DNA from: Serpula lacrymans var. lacrymans S7.9
Lineage: Eukaryota > Basidiomycota > Agaricomycetes > Boletales > Serpulaceae
NCBI RefSeq assembly: GCF_000218685.1
Contig: NW_006763293.1
Span: forward strand, 738,720-802,719
Length of the DNA stretch: 64,000 nucleotides
Reading direction: 5' to 3'
Positions within the stretch are counted from its first letter, which is position 1, and each line of letters starts with the position of its first letter. The notes beneath the pieces were generated by a model. The model did not search any database and was not told the origin of the DNA. It saw only the letters and a program-made list of their open reading frames with translations. Both the position numbers and the translations under genes were made by a program. Shown here one piece after another: positions 53,845 to 64,000 of this stretch.

Positions 53845-56800
53845 CATCGGTAATCAACACGATTGAAGAAAATAAACTTACCTTTGATGCAGTTGAGATC
53901 CGGATCACTGCAGAAGTTGCACAACAGTCAGGAAAGGCCCCTGGAGGTTCCGAATCAGCACTCAAATCCGAGGAGAAGTGGTGTGACTTCCACAAAGTCA
54001 AATCACACAACACCTCAGAGTGTCGAACACTTCAGTCAGCTGGAAAAAGTCAAATGAAAAAGGGAAAAGAAAGACACAAGGATAAAAGAAAAGAGAAGGA
54101 AAAGGCAAATACGGAGCAATCATCTGGATCTGACTCCAAGGAGGAACAGAGTCATATTGCATTGGAACATGTACATATTTCCAAGCCACTTGCTAAACAC
54201 ATTCAAGCTTACCTTGTGTTGGAACCCGATAAGACCAAAACAACAATTATTATTGACTCCGGAGCAACATCCCACATGGTCCCTCACCGCTCCTGGTTTG
54301 AGCCAGGAACATACCATGTTCTGCATCCTCCGAGGACAATCAGTTTTGGGGATGAATCCTCTGTAAATGCTATTGGAATTGGAACAGTAATCCTACAAGC
54401 AAGTGTTAACAAAAAGGACTACAATATTGCACTGTCAAATGTCTTACTTGTGCCAAACTTCACTTTAGCACTCATTTCTGTCCACAAATTGTCCAAAACA
54501 GGGTTATCAACACTTTTTCCAGCAGGGTCAAACACTTGTGAAGTTCGGAAAAAGGAGGAACTTATCCTTATTGCCTTACACAAGCGAGGACTTTATCACA
54601 TCCAAGCAAAACCTGAAATCAACCCGGAGTCAGCTTTTGCAGCAGTAGATGTAAATTTATTGCACAGGAGAATGGGACACATTGGAATGGACCGCTTGCA
54701 ACGAATGGTTACAAAAAGACAGCTCCAGGACATAGACACCCTTACCGGAACCCCGGAGTTTTGTGAACCTTGTGCTTTAGGAAAGATGAAGAAATTACCT
54801 TTCAAGTCCACTGGAGGAAACCGAGCCAAGCACCCCATACAAATTGTGCACACAGATGTTGGAGGACCAATCAAACCAACTTCCAGGGAGGGTTTTTGGT
54901 ACTGGATTATCATTGTAGATGATTTCTCCAAATTTCCATGGATATACTTCCTAAAACATAAAAGTGAAGCACTGGAATGATACAAGCAATGGAAAGAAGA
55001 TGTCCAAACATTTTTCCGGACTCATTTGGGAGAAGAAAACTTCACTCCACTGTACACAGAATTCCTCCGGAGCGATGGGGGAGGAGAATATACTGGCAAT
55101 GCATTCAAAAATCAACTCCGAGGAGATGGTGTCATCCAAGAAACTACAGCTGCAGATACTCCGGAACAAAATGGCATTGCAGAACGCATGAATCAGACAT
55201 TGGCTACATGAGCAACCACTATGCTCCATGATTCCAAGCTCCCAAAGTCATTTTGGGTAGATGCCATGCAAACAGTTGCATATATCACAGCATGCAGCCC
55301 AGCATCAGGACTCCATGGAAAGACCCCATATGAAATACTGTTTAAAAGGAGAGTTGATCCAACTTTGTTTTGCCCTTTGGGATGCCAAGCATATGCCTTG
55401 ATTCTGAAAGACAAAAGGCAAGGGAAGTTTTACTCCAAGGGGTGCAAAGCCATAATGATTGGCTACACACATGGAAAGCAAGCCTACAAACTCCTAGACA
55501 CTGAAAAACGAACTGTGTTTTCCAGTCGGCATGTCATATTCAATGAATCCGGAAGGTACAAAAGGACAACACTGCTCCCTGGAACACAGACACTAGCACA
55601 GATCAGTGGGAGGGACTCATTCCAGAGAATGCTCACTATCCAGACCAAAAAACATTGGAGGAGGATGATCCTGACCCTCGGATCCGAGATCCAAATGAAT
55701 TGCAAATGGAACCACATCTCCAAGGAGATGTTCCACAAGCAATGGAACCATATCAGCATGAAGATGTTCCGAGAGCAGTGGGAGCACCTGATCAGCTAAG
55801 ACACCCTCCACAACAGTCTCTACAACCAAGACCTGAACACTGGCCATCTTCAGAACGGAAAGCCAAAGTAGAGTCACAGTCAGTGGGAGGACAGCCCATC
55901 AATGTACAGCCAGCTGATGTGGAAGAAGGCTGAATACAGCTAGACAACCTGTCCATTGGATCAGCTTCTGGAAGGCATACAACACCTCCGAGGAGTCATC
56001 CAATGCCTCTGAGGAGTGATTCAACACCTTCAGGAGTGAGTGGGGCAACACACATACAAATGTGTCTACTCCCTGGAGTACCTGCACAAGCTCCTAAAAG
56101 AGCAGTCATGCCTGCTAAAGTCCTAGGAGTACGCAGAAGCAGTCGCCAGACCTGTCCTGCAGACAAAAACCGAGATTATCAAAGGACTCTAGATGAGGAA
56201 CAGTCTCAAAAAGAGCAGCATGACAACTCCATGGAGAAACCTAACACTCCTGAGGTTCATGAAGAAACATCTGATACAGAGGAGACATTCTTTGCTGGAA
56301 TAGCAAGTACCGGTCCATCTAACACAGACCTTCCAAGGACACTAAAGGAAGCCTTATCATGTCTGGATGGAGAATTATGGAAGTCTGCCTTGGAGGAGGA
56401 ACTCCTAAGTCTCAATACTAATGCAGTATATGACACTGTTCCACTTCCGAAGGGGGTGAAACCCATCACATCAAAACTTGTGTTCCGGATCAAGTTTGAT
56501 CAAAACAGAAACATTGAGAGATACAAACTCCGGATTGTTGCACGAGGTTTTACTCAAAGGGAGGGGATTGATTACCAGGAGGTTTTTGCTCCGGTTGCAA
56601 ACTTAGAGTCAATCCGAATTATTCTAGCCCTGGCAGCAAAGTACAACCTAGAACTTGATCAAATGGACTTATCCACAGCTTATCTCAATGGAGAACTTGA
56701 AGAAGAACTATACATGCTTCCTCCAGGGGGTGTTCCTATCCAACCTGGATACTGCTGGAGATTGAAGGAATCCATCTACGGGTTAAAACAAGCTGGTCGT

Positions 56801-57915
56801 ACATGGAACAAAACTTTTGATCGCAAGCTCCAGGAGCTTGGTTTCACAAGACTAAATGCAGAAACATGTCTCTATGTATTCCGGGACAACAAACAAATAT
56901 GCTTTGTTGTTGTCTATGTAGATGACCTCCTCCTAGGAGCTTCATCCCAAAAATTCAAAAATATCACAAAAGCCAAACTTGAATCCATATTCTAAATGCG
57001 GGATCTTGGAGAAGCAAAATACATCCTCAGAATAGAAATCCAACGTGATCGTTCAAACAAAACAATATCCCTATTGCAACGCCAATACATTGACACAGTC
57101 CTGGAGCGTACTGGAATGAAGAACTGCAAACCTGTATGGACACCAATGGCCCATGGATCAAAACTCCTCGCAAATGCTCCAGGGGAAGATATTGTGCAAC
57201 ACGAGATGCATATTGAAGGGCGCCAAGTGTCATACCTCTCAATTGTAAGCTCCCTCATGTATGCCATGCTCGGAACCCACCCAGACAATGCCTACGTTGT
57301 TGGAATACTAAGCAGACATAGCTCAGCTCCAAGGAGCCATCACTGGGAAGCTGCAAAACGTGTTCTCCGATATCTGAAAGCAACCAAGGACATGGAACTA
57401 CAATATGATGGCACAGATGTCTCCATGGACATGGATTTCTATGGATATTCAGATGCAGATTGGTCTGGAGACCCAGACACGTCTCAATCAATATCAGGCT
57501 TTGTTTTTATCACCATCCGAGGAGCAATTTCCTGGACAAGCAAAAGACAAAGCATGGTAGCTTTATCCTCCACAGAGTCAGAATACATTGGATTGAGCAA
57601 TGCTGGACAACACCTTACATGGCTTTGGACATTTTTTGAAGAAATTGGACATGCTCAAAATGGACCTACAACATTGCACTGTGACAATCAAGCAGCCATT
57701 ATTCTTGCATGAGATCCACAGTTCCATGCTCGCACAAAACACATTCAACGGAAATATCATTTTATCCGAGATGACTTAGTATCAAAGGGAGAGGCAGTAA
57801 TCAGATACGTTCCTACAGAAGATATGGTTGCAGACATTCTCACTAAACCCCTCACTCATGAAAAACACTGGAAATTCTCTAAAGCTATGGGACTACGGTT
57901 GTACTCGAGTGGGAG

Positions 57916-58150
57916 TGACAAAACTGGATAAACCCGGTCTCTGCCGAAGCAGCCATTGTTCTCCATGGAGCATAGCCACCACTCCATGGAGTCACCATTG
58001 TTCTCCTAGGAGCACAATTGTACTCCTAGGAGTCATTATACTGTAGCGAGTAGCACCTCCGACTATAAGTAGTAGGGAACTTAGTATAGAAATACCTCGA
58101 TCGTTTCTATAGCCTCTTGGGCAGCAGCTGAGTTTCACATAGATTTATTA
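57916..58150 (+). repeat. Copia copy 2 3' LTR
   Basis: 235 bp, TGACAAAACTGG to TAGATTTATTA. Two CTCCATGGAG and two CTCCTAGGAG palindromes stand in tandem. The end is TTA rather than the usual CA, as shown by the TSD that follows. Confidence 0.9.
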
Positions 58151-58155
58151 GATAT

Positions 58156-59090
58156 TTCTTGTACTAACTAACACTTGGGATGGTGGGGATATCCCTTGGG
58201 ATAGAATTTGGGAAAACAGAGACATATGTCCCTTGGGATAGATTTTGAAAGCCCCAGACATATACAGACATCCCCTAGAATATTATTTGGGAAGATGGGG
58301 ATATCCCCAGGAAATCACAGACATATTGGGACATCCCCTGGGGTAACATTTGTGAAAACAGGGACATCCCTTATACTTACTCACAGAAAAATGGGGATAT
58401 CCCTAGGGAAGTACCAGACACATAGAGACATCTCTGGAGATAATATTTGGGAACATGGGGACATCCCCTGTACTAACACTCAGGAAGATAGGGATATCCC
58501 ATGAGATAGAAACTGGCAATATGGGGACATCCCTTGGGATAATTTTTGGGAAGATAAGGAAGTCCCTGGGGAAGTCCCAAGCATACAGGGACATCCCTGG
58601 GATAAATTTGGGGAAGATAGGGATATCCCTGGGGATAACATCCAGGAAGATGGAGACACCCCTGGGAATAATATTTGGGAATATGGGGACATCCCTGGGG
58701 ATAATATTTGAGAAGATGGGGACATCCCTAGGATAAATTTGGGGAAGATAGAGACATCCCCTGGGATATAATTTGGGAAGGCAGGGACATCCCCAGGGAT
58801 AGCTCTTGGGAAGATGGGGATATCTCATATACTAACATTTGGGAAAATGGGGACATCACCAGGGATAGCATTTGGGAAGATAGGGACATCCCATGTACCA
58901 ACACTTGGGATGATGGAAACATCCCCTGGGATAATATTTGGGAAAATGGGGACACCCACTGGGATAAAATATGAGAATATGGGGATATCCCATGGGAAGT
59001 CCCAGAGATGTACAGATATCCATTTTACTAACACCTGTGAAACTGGGAATATTCTTTCAGAAGTCCCTAACAAATAGGGACTTTCCCAGG
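58156..59090. repeat. GGGACATCCC-type satellite block 3, unit about 33 bp
   Basis: The longest block. Typical unit: GGGGATAATATTTGGGAA followed by TATGGGGACATCCCT, about 33 bp, with occasional extra segments. Because the unit is a multiple of three, frames stay open and give an 11-residue peptide repeat (IPRDVPIFPNI on the minus strand); I regard these as non-coding. Confidence 0.8.
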
Positions 59091-60200
59091 GATTGATATA
59101 GACATCCTTTGAGATGACAACCAGAATTATAGGGACTTGTCTCACTCTACCTTTTTCAGCTTCTTGGGACCATAGTCTTTGTACCTCTGGTAGCACTTCT
59201 CAATGCCAGCAGTAGTCTTTCAGATGAGACTCTTCTGTAGAAGGGAAATGGTCTGAAAGACCCACCACCTGCACCTGTGAATAAAATCAATATTTAGAAA
59301 TAGATTGGGCCCTTTGCAGTTGAGTTTATATTAAGTAGACCAAAACCCCAAGAAACTATACATATAAACAAAAAAGCGGGGGTTTCATGGCAAGTACCAG
59401 AATTATAGAGATATTTTTGAGACAATACTCAAGGATACTTGGTAGCTACCAGGATTCTGAGTCATATCTGGGAATTGAGTTTGAGTAGATAGGACAATAT
59501 CTAAAATATTATGGGGATAATAGTGTGGTTGTCCCTGGGATCACAGAGCAGTTGTCTCTGGGACAAGAGAGTAGTTGGCCCAAGGGACATCCCCAGTAAT
59601 TATGATAGACCGGGGAAGACCGGCATATTATGACCTTTTAGGTACATAGGTATATAAATATATATGAAGCTAAGAGGTATGTCCCAGAGGGGTGACTGAA
59701 GTGTGATCTGGTGTAAGCTCATCTGCAGTCAGTCACTGAAGCATAGTCGAGTATTGCTTCACCCTTCTATCGACCATCAGTGTATCATAGCTTGTCCTTT
59801 ATCAAGTGTAGGACACTATTATCTTTATTCTATTAGTCTCTCAACAAGCAAGAACTATCATTATCACACCTAGTGTTGGCTATATCTTAAAGCTAGTCAC
59901 ATAAGACTTCAAACTCACATGTACCCTCACACTTTTATTCACATACGGTAACTTGTCCTTTATATCACCAAGGACATATCTACCATTGTCATATCAGTCT
60001 TCCAGAGCACAAGGACTATTGACATACTCACAACAAAAGGGATAATTAACTTCCACCCCACAAACAAACTAGGTTATTACCTGTTGTCCAGCTTAGGTTG
60101 TAAACTTCCGGTAACCCTAGGATAAAGAAGCTTTGGTAGCTATCCCATATCAAACACTTTATCAACAAGACAACGCCAGAGCTGATCATCCGTCACTATT
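59091..60200. other. Non-coding stretch with inverted copy of the dispersed repeat end
   Basis: 59510-59706 is the reverse complement of the first ~200 bp of the repeat at 48387 and ends ...GAGGGGTGACTGAAGTG. The rest (59091-59509, 59707-60200) shows no gene. A CAAGCTTAGG-type AT-rich sequence leads into the Gypsy relic. Confidence 0.55.
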
Positions 60201-60208
60201 CTTGTCTT

Positions 60209-61140
60209 CTATTTGACATATGTTTTCGGGATGTTCCCTGAGTAAATGATTTGTTTTATCAGGGGTCCGTTGATATTGTTTCTGATTAACGTAATTAGGA
60301 ATTGTTCATTCCTTTTTATATTGTATCCTGCACGTCTTCGTGTTGCTTTGAATTTAACAAAATACTCTTGTGCTGTGAGAGTTCCTTGTGTCAAGTACAT
60401 TATCTCGTACTTGGCTCTTTCTTCTTTGAATGTATCTTGGAAGTGCTCTTTGAGCATGGACTCAAAATGGGCCCAACTTTCCAGTAGCTCTCCTTCCTCG
60501 ATATCTGTCCTTTCATCTGCCAACATTTCTCTGTCTACCTATTCCGTTTTCAGGGCAGCTGCCACTCCACTTGTCATGTAAGATAACGCGGAGTTAATCT
60601 TGTTTGCTTCTATTGCAAAATATTCCGGATAAACCCCAAAGTAAAGCTGTAGGGATTCAAAGAAGTTCCAGAACTTCTTTTTTTCCGTCATATGGCTCCA
60701 GTTTAGCCAATGCGGTCTTTTGATACCCTGCTCCTTGTTCTATGGGCCGGGCCATCTGCTGCTGCTGCACGGCAAGCCTTCTTCACAAGCTGGCAACTTC
60801 TGCATCTCTTTGTAGGAACCTCCGTTCACATTTTGTGTTGTTGTCTTGTATTGCCAAATTTTCAGCCATTCTTATCATCATCTCCAAATTTTCCATTTTC
60901 CAGGATTCTGGCGTTGGCAATGATTCTCTTTGTATAGTAACTGGTAATGCGTCTACTATGTCTTGCATTCCCAGTCCTGGTGTCAATGGTAGTATGTGTG
61001 GGTTTGCTTCCCTCCAAGGGTTGCACAACATTGTCAAAGGAGAGTTCTGGTGTGAAGTATTCTTGTTTTACAAATGCAAAAAGCAAGCAATATATGGTTC
61101 CCCAATTGATAAGATTGGATCTACACGTTGTATAGCAAGT
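60209..61140 (-). pseudogene. Gypsy gag relic
   Basis: Minus strand, right to left: 61037-60783 (PWREANPHILPLTPGLGMQD, ESWKMENLEMMIRMAENLA) is the gag N terminus; 60526-60209 (LESWAHFESMLKEHFQDTFK, LTAQEYFVKFKATRRRAGYN) is the capsid retrotrans_gag domain. Frame breaks near 60570 and 60700. It may belong to the same family as the gag pieces at 45480-46930. No pol follows to the left. Confidence 0.7.
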
Positions 61141-63230
61141 TCCTTTTCTCTATTGTTTCTTTTTTTTGGTAAAGGGGTCCTCTTCTGTCCCCTACTACTG
61201 TGTATGTAAAGGTGTTCAAAAAGCTATCGGTAAAAAGTATAGTACTAAGTCTGGGTCCTGACAGTTGTCCAGATTTAACTGGCTTATTAAACTCTCAGTT
61301 CCTCCCCAACTGGCGGATGCAAGTGCGCGGCCTGGTAAGGGGTATACAAAATAGAAAGGTATGTAAAAAATGTAACTAATAAAATTGCAACAATTGCATG
61401 TCATCACAATCTCTAAGTACTGGGTTGTGAGGGCAGATGATAGGTGAAAGGGGAATTGTCTCAAAAGACAAAGATGGAGTGTTTTGGATAAAAGTGGTGA
61501 TGGTGTTGGTAGGTGAGGATGAGGTGTTGGGACAAGTGAGTATGAAGTAAAGGTTTAGTATGATGAATAGGGTGAAGGCGATGGCGGGAAATAGTGTGAT
61601 GATTAGGATAGCCTTTGTTTCTATCATTCACCAGGTGCCTTGTTATGAGCTTTTGATTATATAACAACCTATACCCTTTACCGAGTTAACGGAGGTATAA
61701 CTTGTCAATCTCAAGCAGGTGGTTTAAGACAAAGGTATATAGATGAAATCAAAAGCTGAAGTATGTACATGCAGAAGTACAGTAGCTACTTATATATATA
61801 TTGACATGTATCAACCTTGAGGCACTGACTGATGTCCATGAAACTGCAGCATGGTGCTTGGTAAGTAATTATGTGACTTAAGGTCACGTGATTGAGTCAA
61901 AATACATAGATAAGATCAAGTGATTAGATAAGGAGAAATAAGATGTTTGACTTGATTGTTTTGAGAAATATCAGTATGTATTGAAATAATATCAGTAGGT
62001 ATTGGGTAGGATTATGACAGTAGTGTCTACTGTAGTCTACATCACACTAAGTACCAACAAGCAAGCCTTCAAATCTGCAAAAAAATACTAAGTCTATAAA
62101 ATGGTTCAAAATTAAAATCTTTGCTTGCTTGAGAATATTGTTGTTTGACCAGCCAGTGAGGACCCTTGCACCCGTTTAGGGGATAAGGTAACATGGGCAT
62201 ACAATATTACTCAGTGGAATGACACTGGCATTACAATAATGGGGCCGAGTTGACCAAAAAATAACACACATCTTGTGTTACGGATTCCTACGGCCTCTTG
62301 TTTTCCTTCAACATTTTCCTTTTCATTTATCAGACTACATTTCCTTATCCAGTAATTATCACCTATCACTATTGTATTTTCACACATTATATCTTCCCAC
62401 CTTGTCTCTTATCTTTCAACTCTTGTACTATTATCTTATCTTTCCATTCCCTTCTTGGACACACAGCCATAGCCTATACCAGCTAATCACAGTTCTTACA
62501 AGGATACTCCTTGTAGTTATATTATGGTCATATGCCCCTAATTTATTTTACTACTTTTCTAGGATATTCCTATTAGACAATACCTCATTGTCCTTGACCC
62601 TGGAGGTCTTTATGCTATTGGCTCTTATATACAAACACAGCTTGAAGAGGAACCTAGATTCACTACCTATTTAGTATATAAACCCCATGTATAACAGTAT
62701 GATAGGACAAGTTGAATTTACTCTATATTTCCTTGCTACTATCATGAAGGGAGTGTCAGCCCTGTCCTCTGAGCAACTACATCTTTGATCCTGACAACAA
62801 TCCTCAGTTTTAGGGAAGGATCTTTTATCTATAATCCCTGGGAACAATAGGAGATAGGAACTAATAGTGGCAATAGCTACAAGAGTTGAATTATGATCAT
62901 GTTGAAGCCTCAATTGTAATATCTTGAGGTTTTGATCTGGCTGGAAAAATACAGACTTGCACAACTCACAGACCCAATTATTTAGGTTGCAAAATATCAG
63001 CAAATAGTTCAAATAATTAAGCCCAAAGACTCACCTGCAAGATCTGGAACAAAGATATGACCATACACTTGAGGCTCACCTCTTAACCTCACCAAAACTG
63101 TGTCTCATTGAGCAGGTGGGCAAGCCTTGCAGCCATTGGGAGATGGAGGCAGGGATGGGGTGGCACGGACTTGAGGATGCTGGACTTGCTCAGGGGTGAA
63201 TGGGTTAGTTTTTAAATTGGAGTTGATATT
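61141..63230. other. Probable LTR and flanking repeat sequence, unresolved
   Basis: Lies where the 5' LTR of the gag relic should be. A possible LTR start TGTTATAT (minus strand) is at 61666. At 62275 an LTR-like TGTGTTACGG start is followed by a TATATAAACC box near 62675. I could not pair ends or find duplications, and long frames here (62273-62674) look low in complexity. Confidence 0.35.
61376..61627 (-). CDS. Small hydrophobic ORF near a possible LTR start
   Basis: 83 codons: MIETKAILIITLFPAIAFTL and FIILNLYFIL form one long hydrophobic segment, followed by a Ser/Thr/Pro-rich tail. The ATG is 39 nt after TGTTATAT at 61666, a position like that of the family C LTR ORF, but there is no clear sequence similarity. 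Could be chance. Confidence 0.25.
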   Translation of the reverse strand: MIETKAILIITLFPAIAFTLFIILNLYFILTCPNTSSSPTNTITTFIQNTPSLSFETIPLSPIICPHNPVLRDCDDMQLLQFY

Positions 63231-63624
63231 TGTAACAAACAAAGTTTTTATATTCTGGCACACAACAACAAGAAGCAGAGAAGGTGAATGTAGGAGTGGA
63301 CAAGCCCCTTAGGATAGGACCAACTTAGTTCTTGGTAGACAACAGGAGGACTCAATGAGGAGTCTCCTTGATCTATTGGGGTACTTATACTACAGACTAT
63401 TTTATATACTATACAGTTGATAAATGTAAATGACTAATGATGTCACACCACATGTTATAGTTGTAACTAGAAATATAAAAAAACTGTGTAGCACAAGGAA
63501 GTGAAAGTATAAGTGGAGTTTGAAATAAAGAGGAAAGTGCTGCTTGGCATAGATGTCTAAAAGAGAATAAAAGTTCAAATAGAAGATTGAAAATGATGTG
63601 CCTGAGAATTGTGTTACTCTAACA
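63231..63624 (-). repeat. 3' LTR of a minus-strand family B Gypsy
   Basis: 394 bp, TGTAACAAAC to GTAACA-type ends (plus strand reads ...GTGTTACTCTAACA). The polypurine tract complement (CTACCCCCCTTC) follows at 63625, exactly as at the 3' LTR of the element at 21480. Related to, but diverged from, the 416-bp LTRs. Confidence 0.85.
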
Positions 63625-64000
63625 CTACCCCCCTTCTATGGTTTGACTTCCAGGTGAGATAAAATTCTGTGGGTAGTAGTCAGATTCTTGGGCATTGGTT
63701 GAAAAAGATAATTAAAAAGTTTTGAATCTATGGCTCTAAGCTTTCTAAGAGCTGAGGATTCTTAGAATAAAATTTGTGAACGGCATTGCAGGAATTGTCC
63801 AGATAGGCTTCTAGTTCCCACATTCTGTCCTTGTCTTCATAGCCCTTCCAAAAGACCAGGAACTCTACTTTTCCACACTTTAAGTGTGCAACCACCACCT
63901 TCTTGTGAACTGGCAGTCTAAGAAATAATAAGATATCTACAGAAGCATTAGTATTGTAGATGATGTGGGATTATAATATCTGTACTCACAGTTCTTACTG
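63625..64000 (-). pseudogene. Gypsy chromodomain, 3' end of pol (continues outside window)
   Basis: The minus strand reads VVAHLKCGKVEFLVFWKGYE and DKDRMWELEAYLDNSCNAVH, homologous to the chromodomain of the element at 15731-21907. Here the Trp of WKGY is intact. The remainder of the element lies beyond the window. Confidence 0.75.

Larger units (their letters stand above)
52700..57890 (+). pseudogene. Copia copy 2 gag-pol polyprotein
   Basis: From the ATG at 52700 (MTTA) a 2-bp deletion soon shifts the gag frame; gag resumes 52940-53210, is split by the LTR, and continues 53850. Domains: zinc knuckle (CDFHKVKSHNTSEC), protease DSGATSHMVPH, HHCC (HRRMGHIGM, CEPCALGKMKKLPF), integrase with IVDDFSKFPW, RSDGGGEYTG and QNGIAERMNQT, RT with QMDLSTAYLNGELEEELYML and VVVYVDDLLLGAS, RNase H with TESEYIGLS and LHCDNQAAIILA, and TKHIQRKYHFIRD. 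Stops occur near 54978, 55209, 55931, 56993 and 57711; the ones at 55931 and 57711 look like CGA to TGA. RT motif YVDD is intact, in contrast to the Gypsy. Confidence 0.92.
52289..58150 (+). mobile_element. Complete Ty1/Copia element (copy 2), TSD GATAT, carrying a solo LTR
   Basis: Both LTRs, primer site, gag, protease, integrase, RT, RNase H and polypurine tract (GAGTGGGAG before 57916) are present in Copia order. Perfect 5-bp duplication GATAT at 52284-52288 and 58151-58155. It inserted in satellite DNA. A 629-bp solo LTR splits its gag. At least four stops and two frameshifts make it inactive. Confidence 0.95.

Noticed and set aside
58403..58828. Minus-strand ORF with IPRDVPIFPN repeats
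   Set aside because: Follows from the ~33-bp satellite period; several frames on both strands are equally open, so no evidence of coding.
62273..62674. 133-codon plus-strand ORF rich in Leu/Tyr/Phe/Ser
   Set aside because: Composition is what AT/CT-rich LTR-like DNA gives by chance; no motif and no Kozak-like or splice context.

Overview
This is a window of a filamentous basidiomycete nuclear genome, most likely an agaricomycete. Host genes are dense and cut by many 45-80 bp GT-AG introns. The intergenic DNA is full of LTR retrotransposons, and the recognisable proteins (FHL1, RAT1, eIF2B-delta, SEC22, MTP18, Mpo1, a microsomal P450) are fungal. All exon models here were built by eye from reading-frame continuity and splice sites.

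Layout. 1-1630: the 3' end of a short-chain dehydrogenase gene (+) and a five-exon Mpo1/DUF962 gene (-). 1.7-23.4 kb: nested retrotransposon cluster. A decayed plus-strand Gypsy is split by a truncated Copia (about 2384-6330), which carries a solo LTR. A minus-strand chromodomain Gypsy (about 8190-13378) carries another solo LTR. A long Gypsy with two LTRs (15731-21907) follows, then a DDE transposase relic and one more solo LTR. 23.8-44.6 kb: host gene island with eight genes: an acidic unknown protein, FHL1-like forkhead factor, MTP18, eIF2B-delta, RAT1, an unknown protein with a coding minisatellite, a 12-exon P450 with two microexons, and SEC22. Most are in divergent or convergent pairs sharing short spacers. 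45.5-64 kb: a second repeat region with Gypsy gag relics, solo LTRs, a mosaic LTR, a diverged ~900-bp duplicated repeat, tRNA-like elements, ~33-bp satellite blocks, a complete but mutated Copia (52289-58150, TSD GATAT), and the 3' end of another minus-strand Gypsy running off the window.

The strongest unexpected signals are in the repeats. (1) One Gypsy LTR family has a short membrane-protein ORF starting about 35 nt inside the LTR; between diverged copies the conserved block differs mainly at synonymous positions. (2) The same integrase catalytic Asp codon is lost by a CpG-type transition in all three Gypsy integrases. (3) The Copia primer site matches the anticodon arm of initiator tRNA-Met. 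(4) The two LTRs of the longest Gypsy are more different from each other than one is from a neighbouring solo LTR, which points to inter-element recombination. In the host genes, RAT1 has its ATG alone on a coding exon and a GC-AG intron, and the P450 heme Cys lies on an 11-nt exon.
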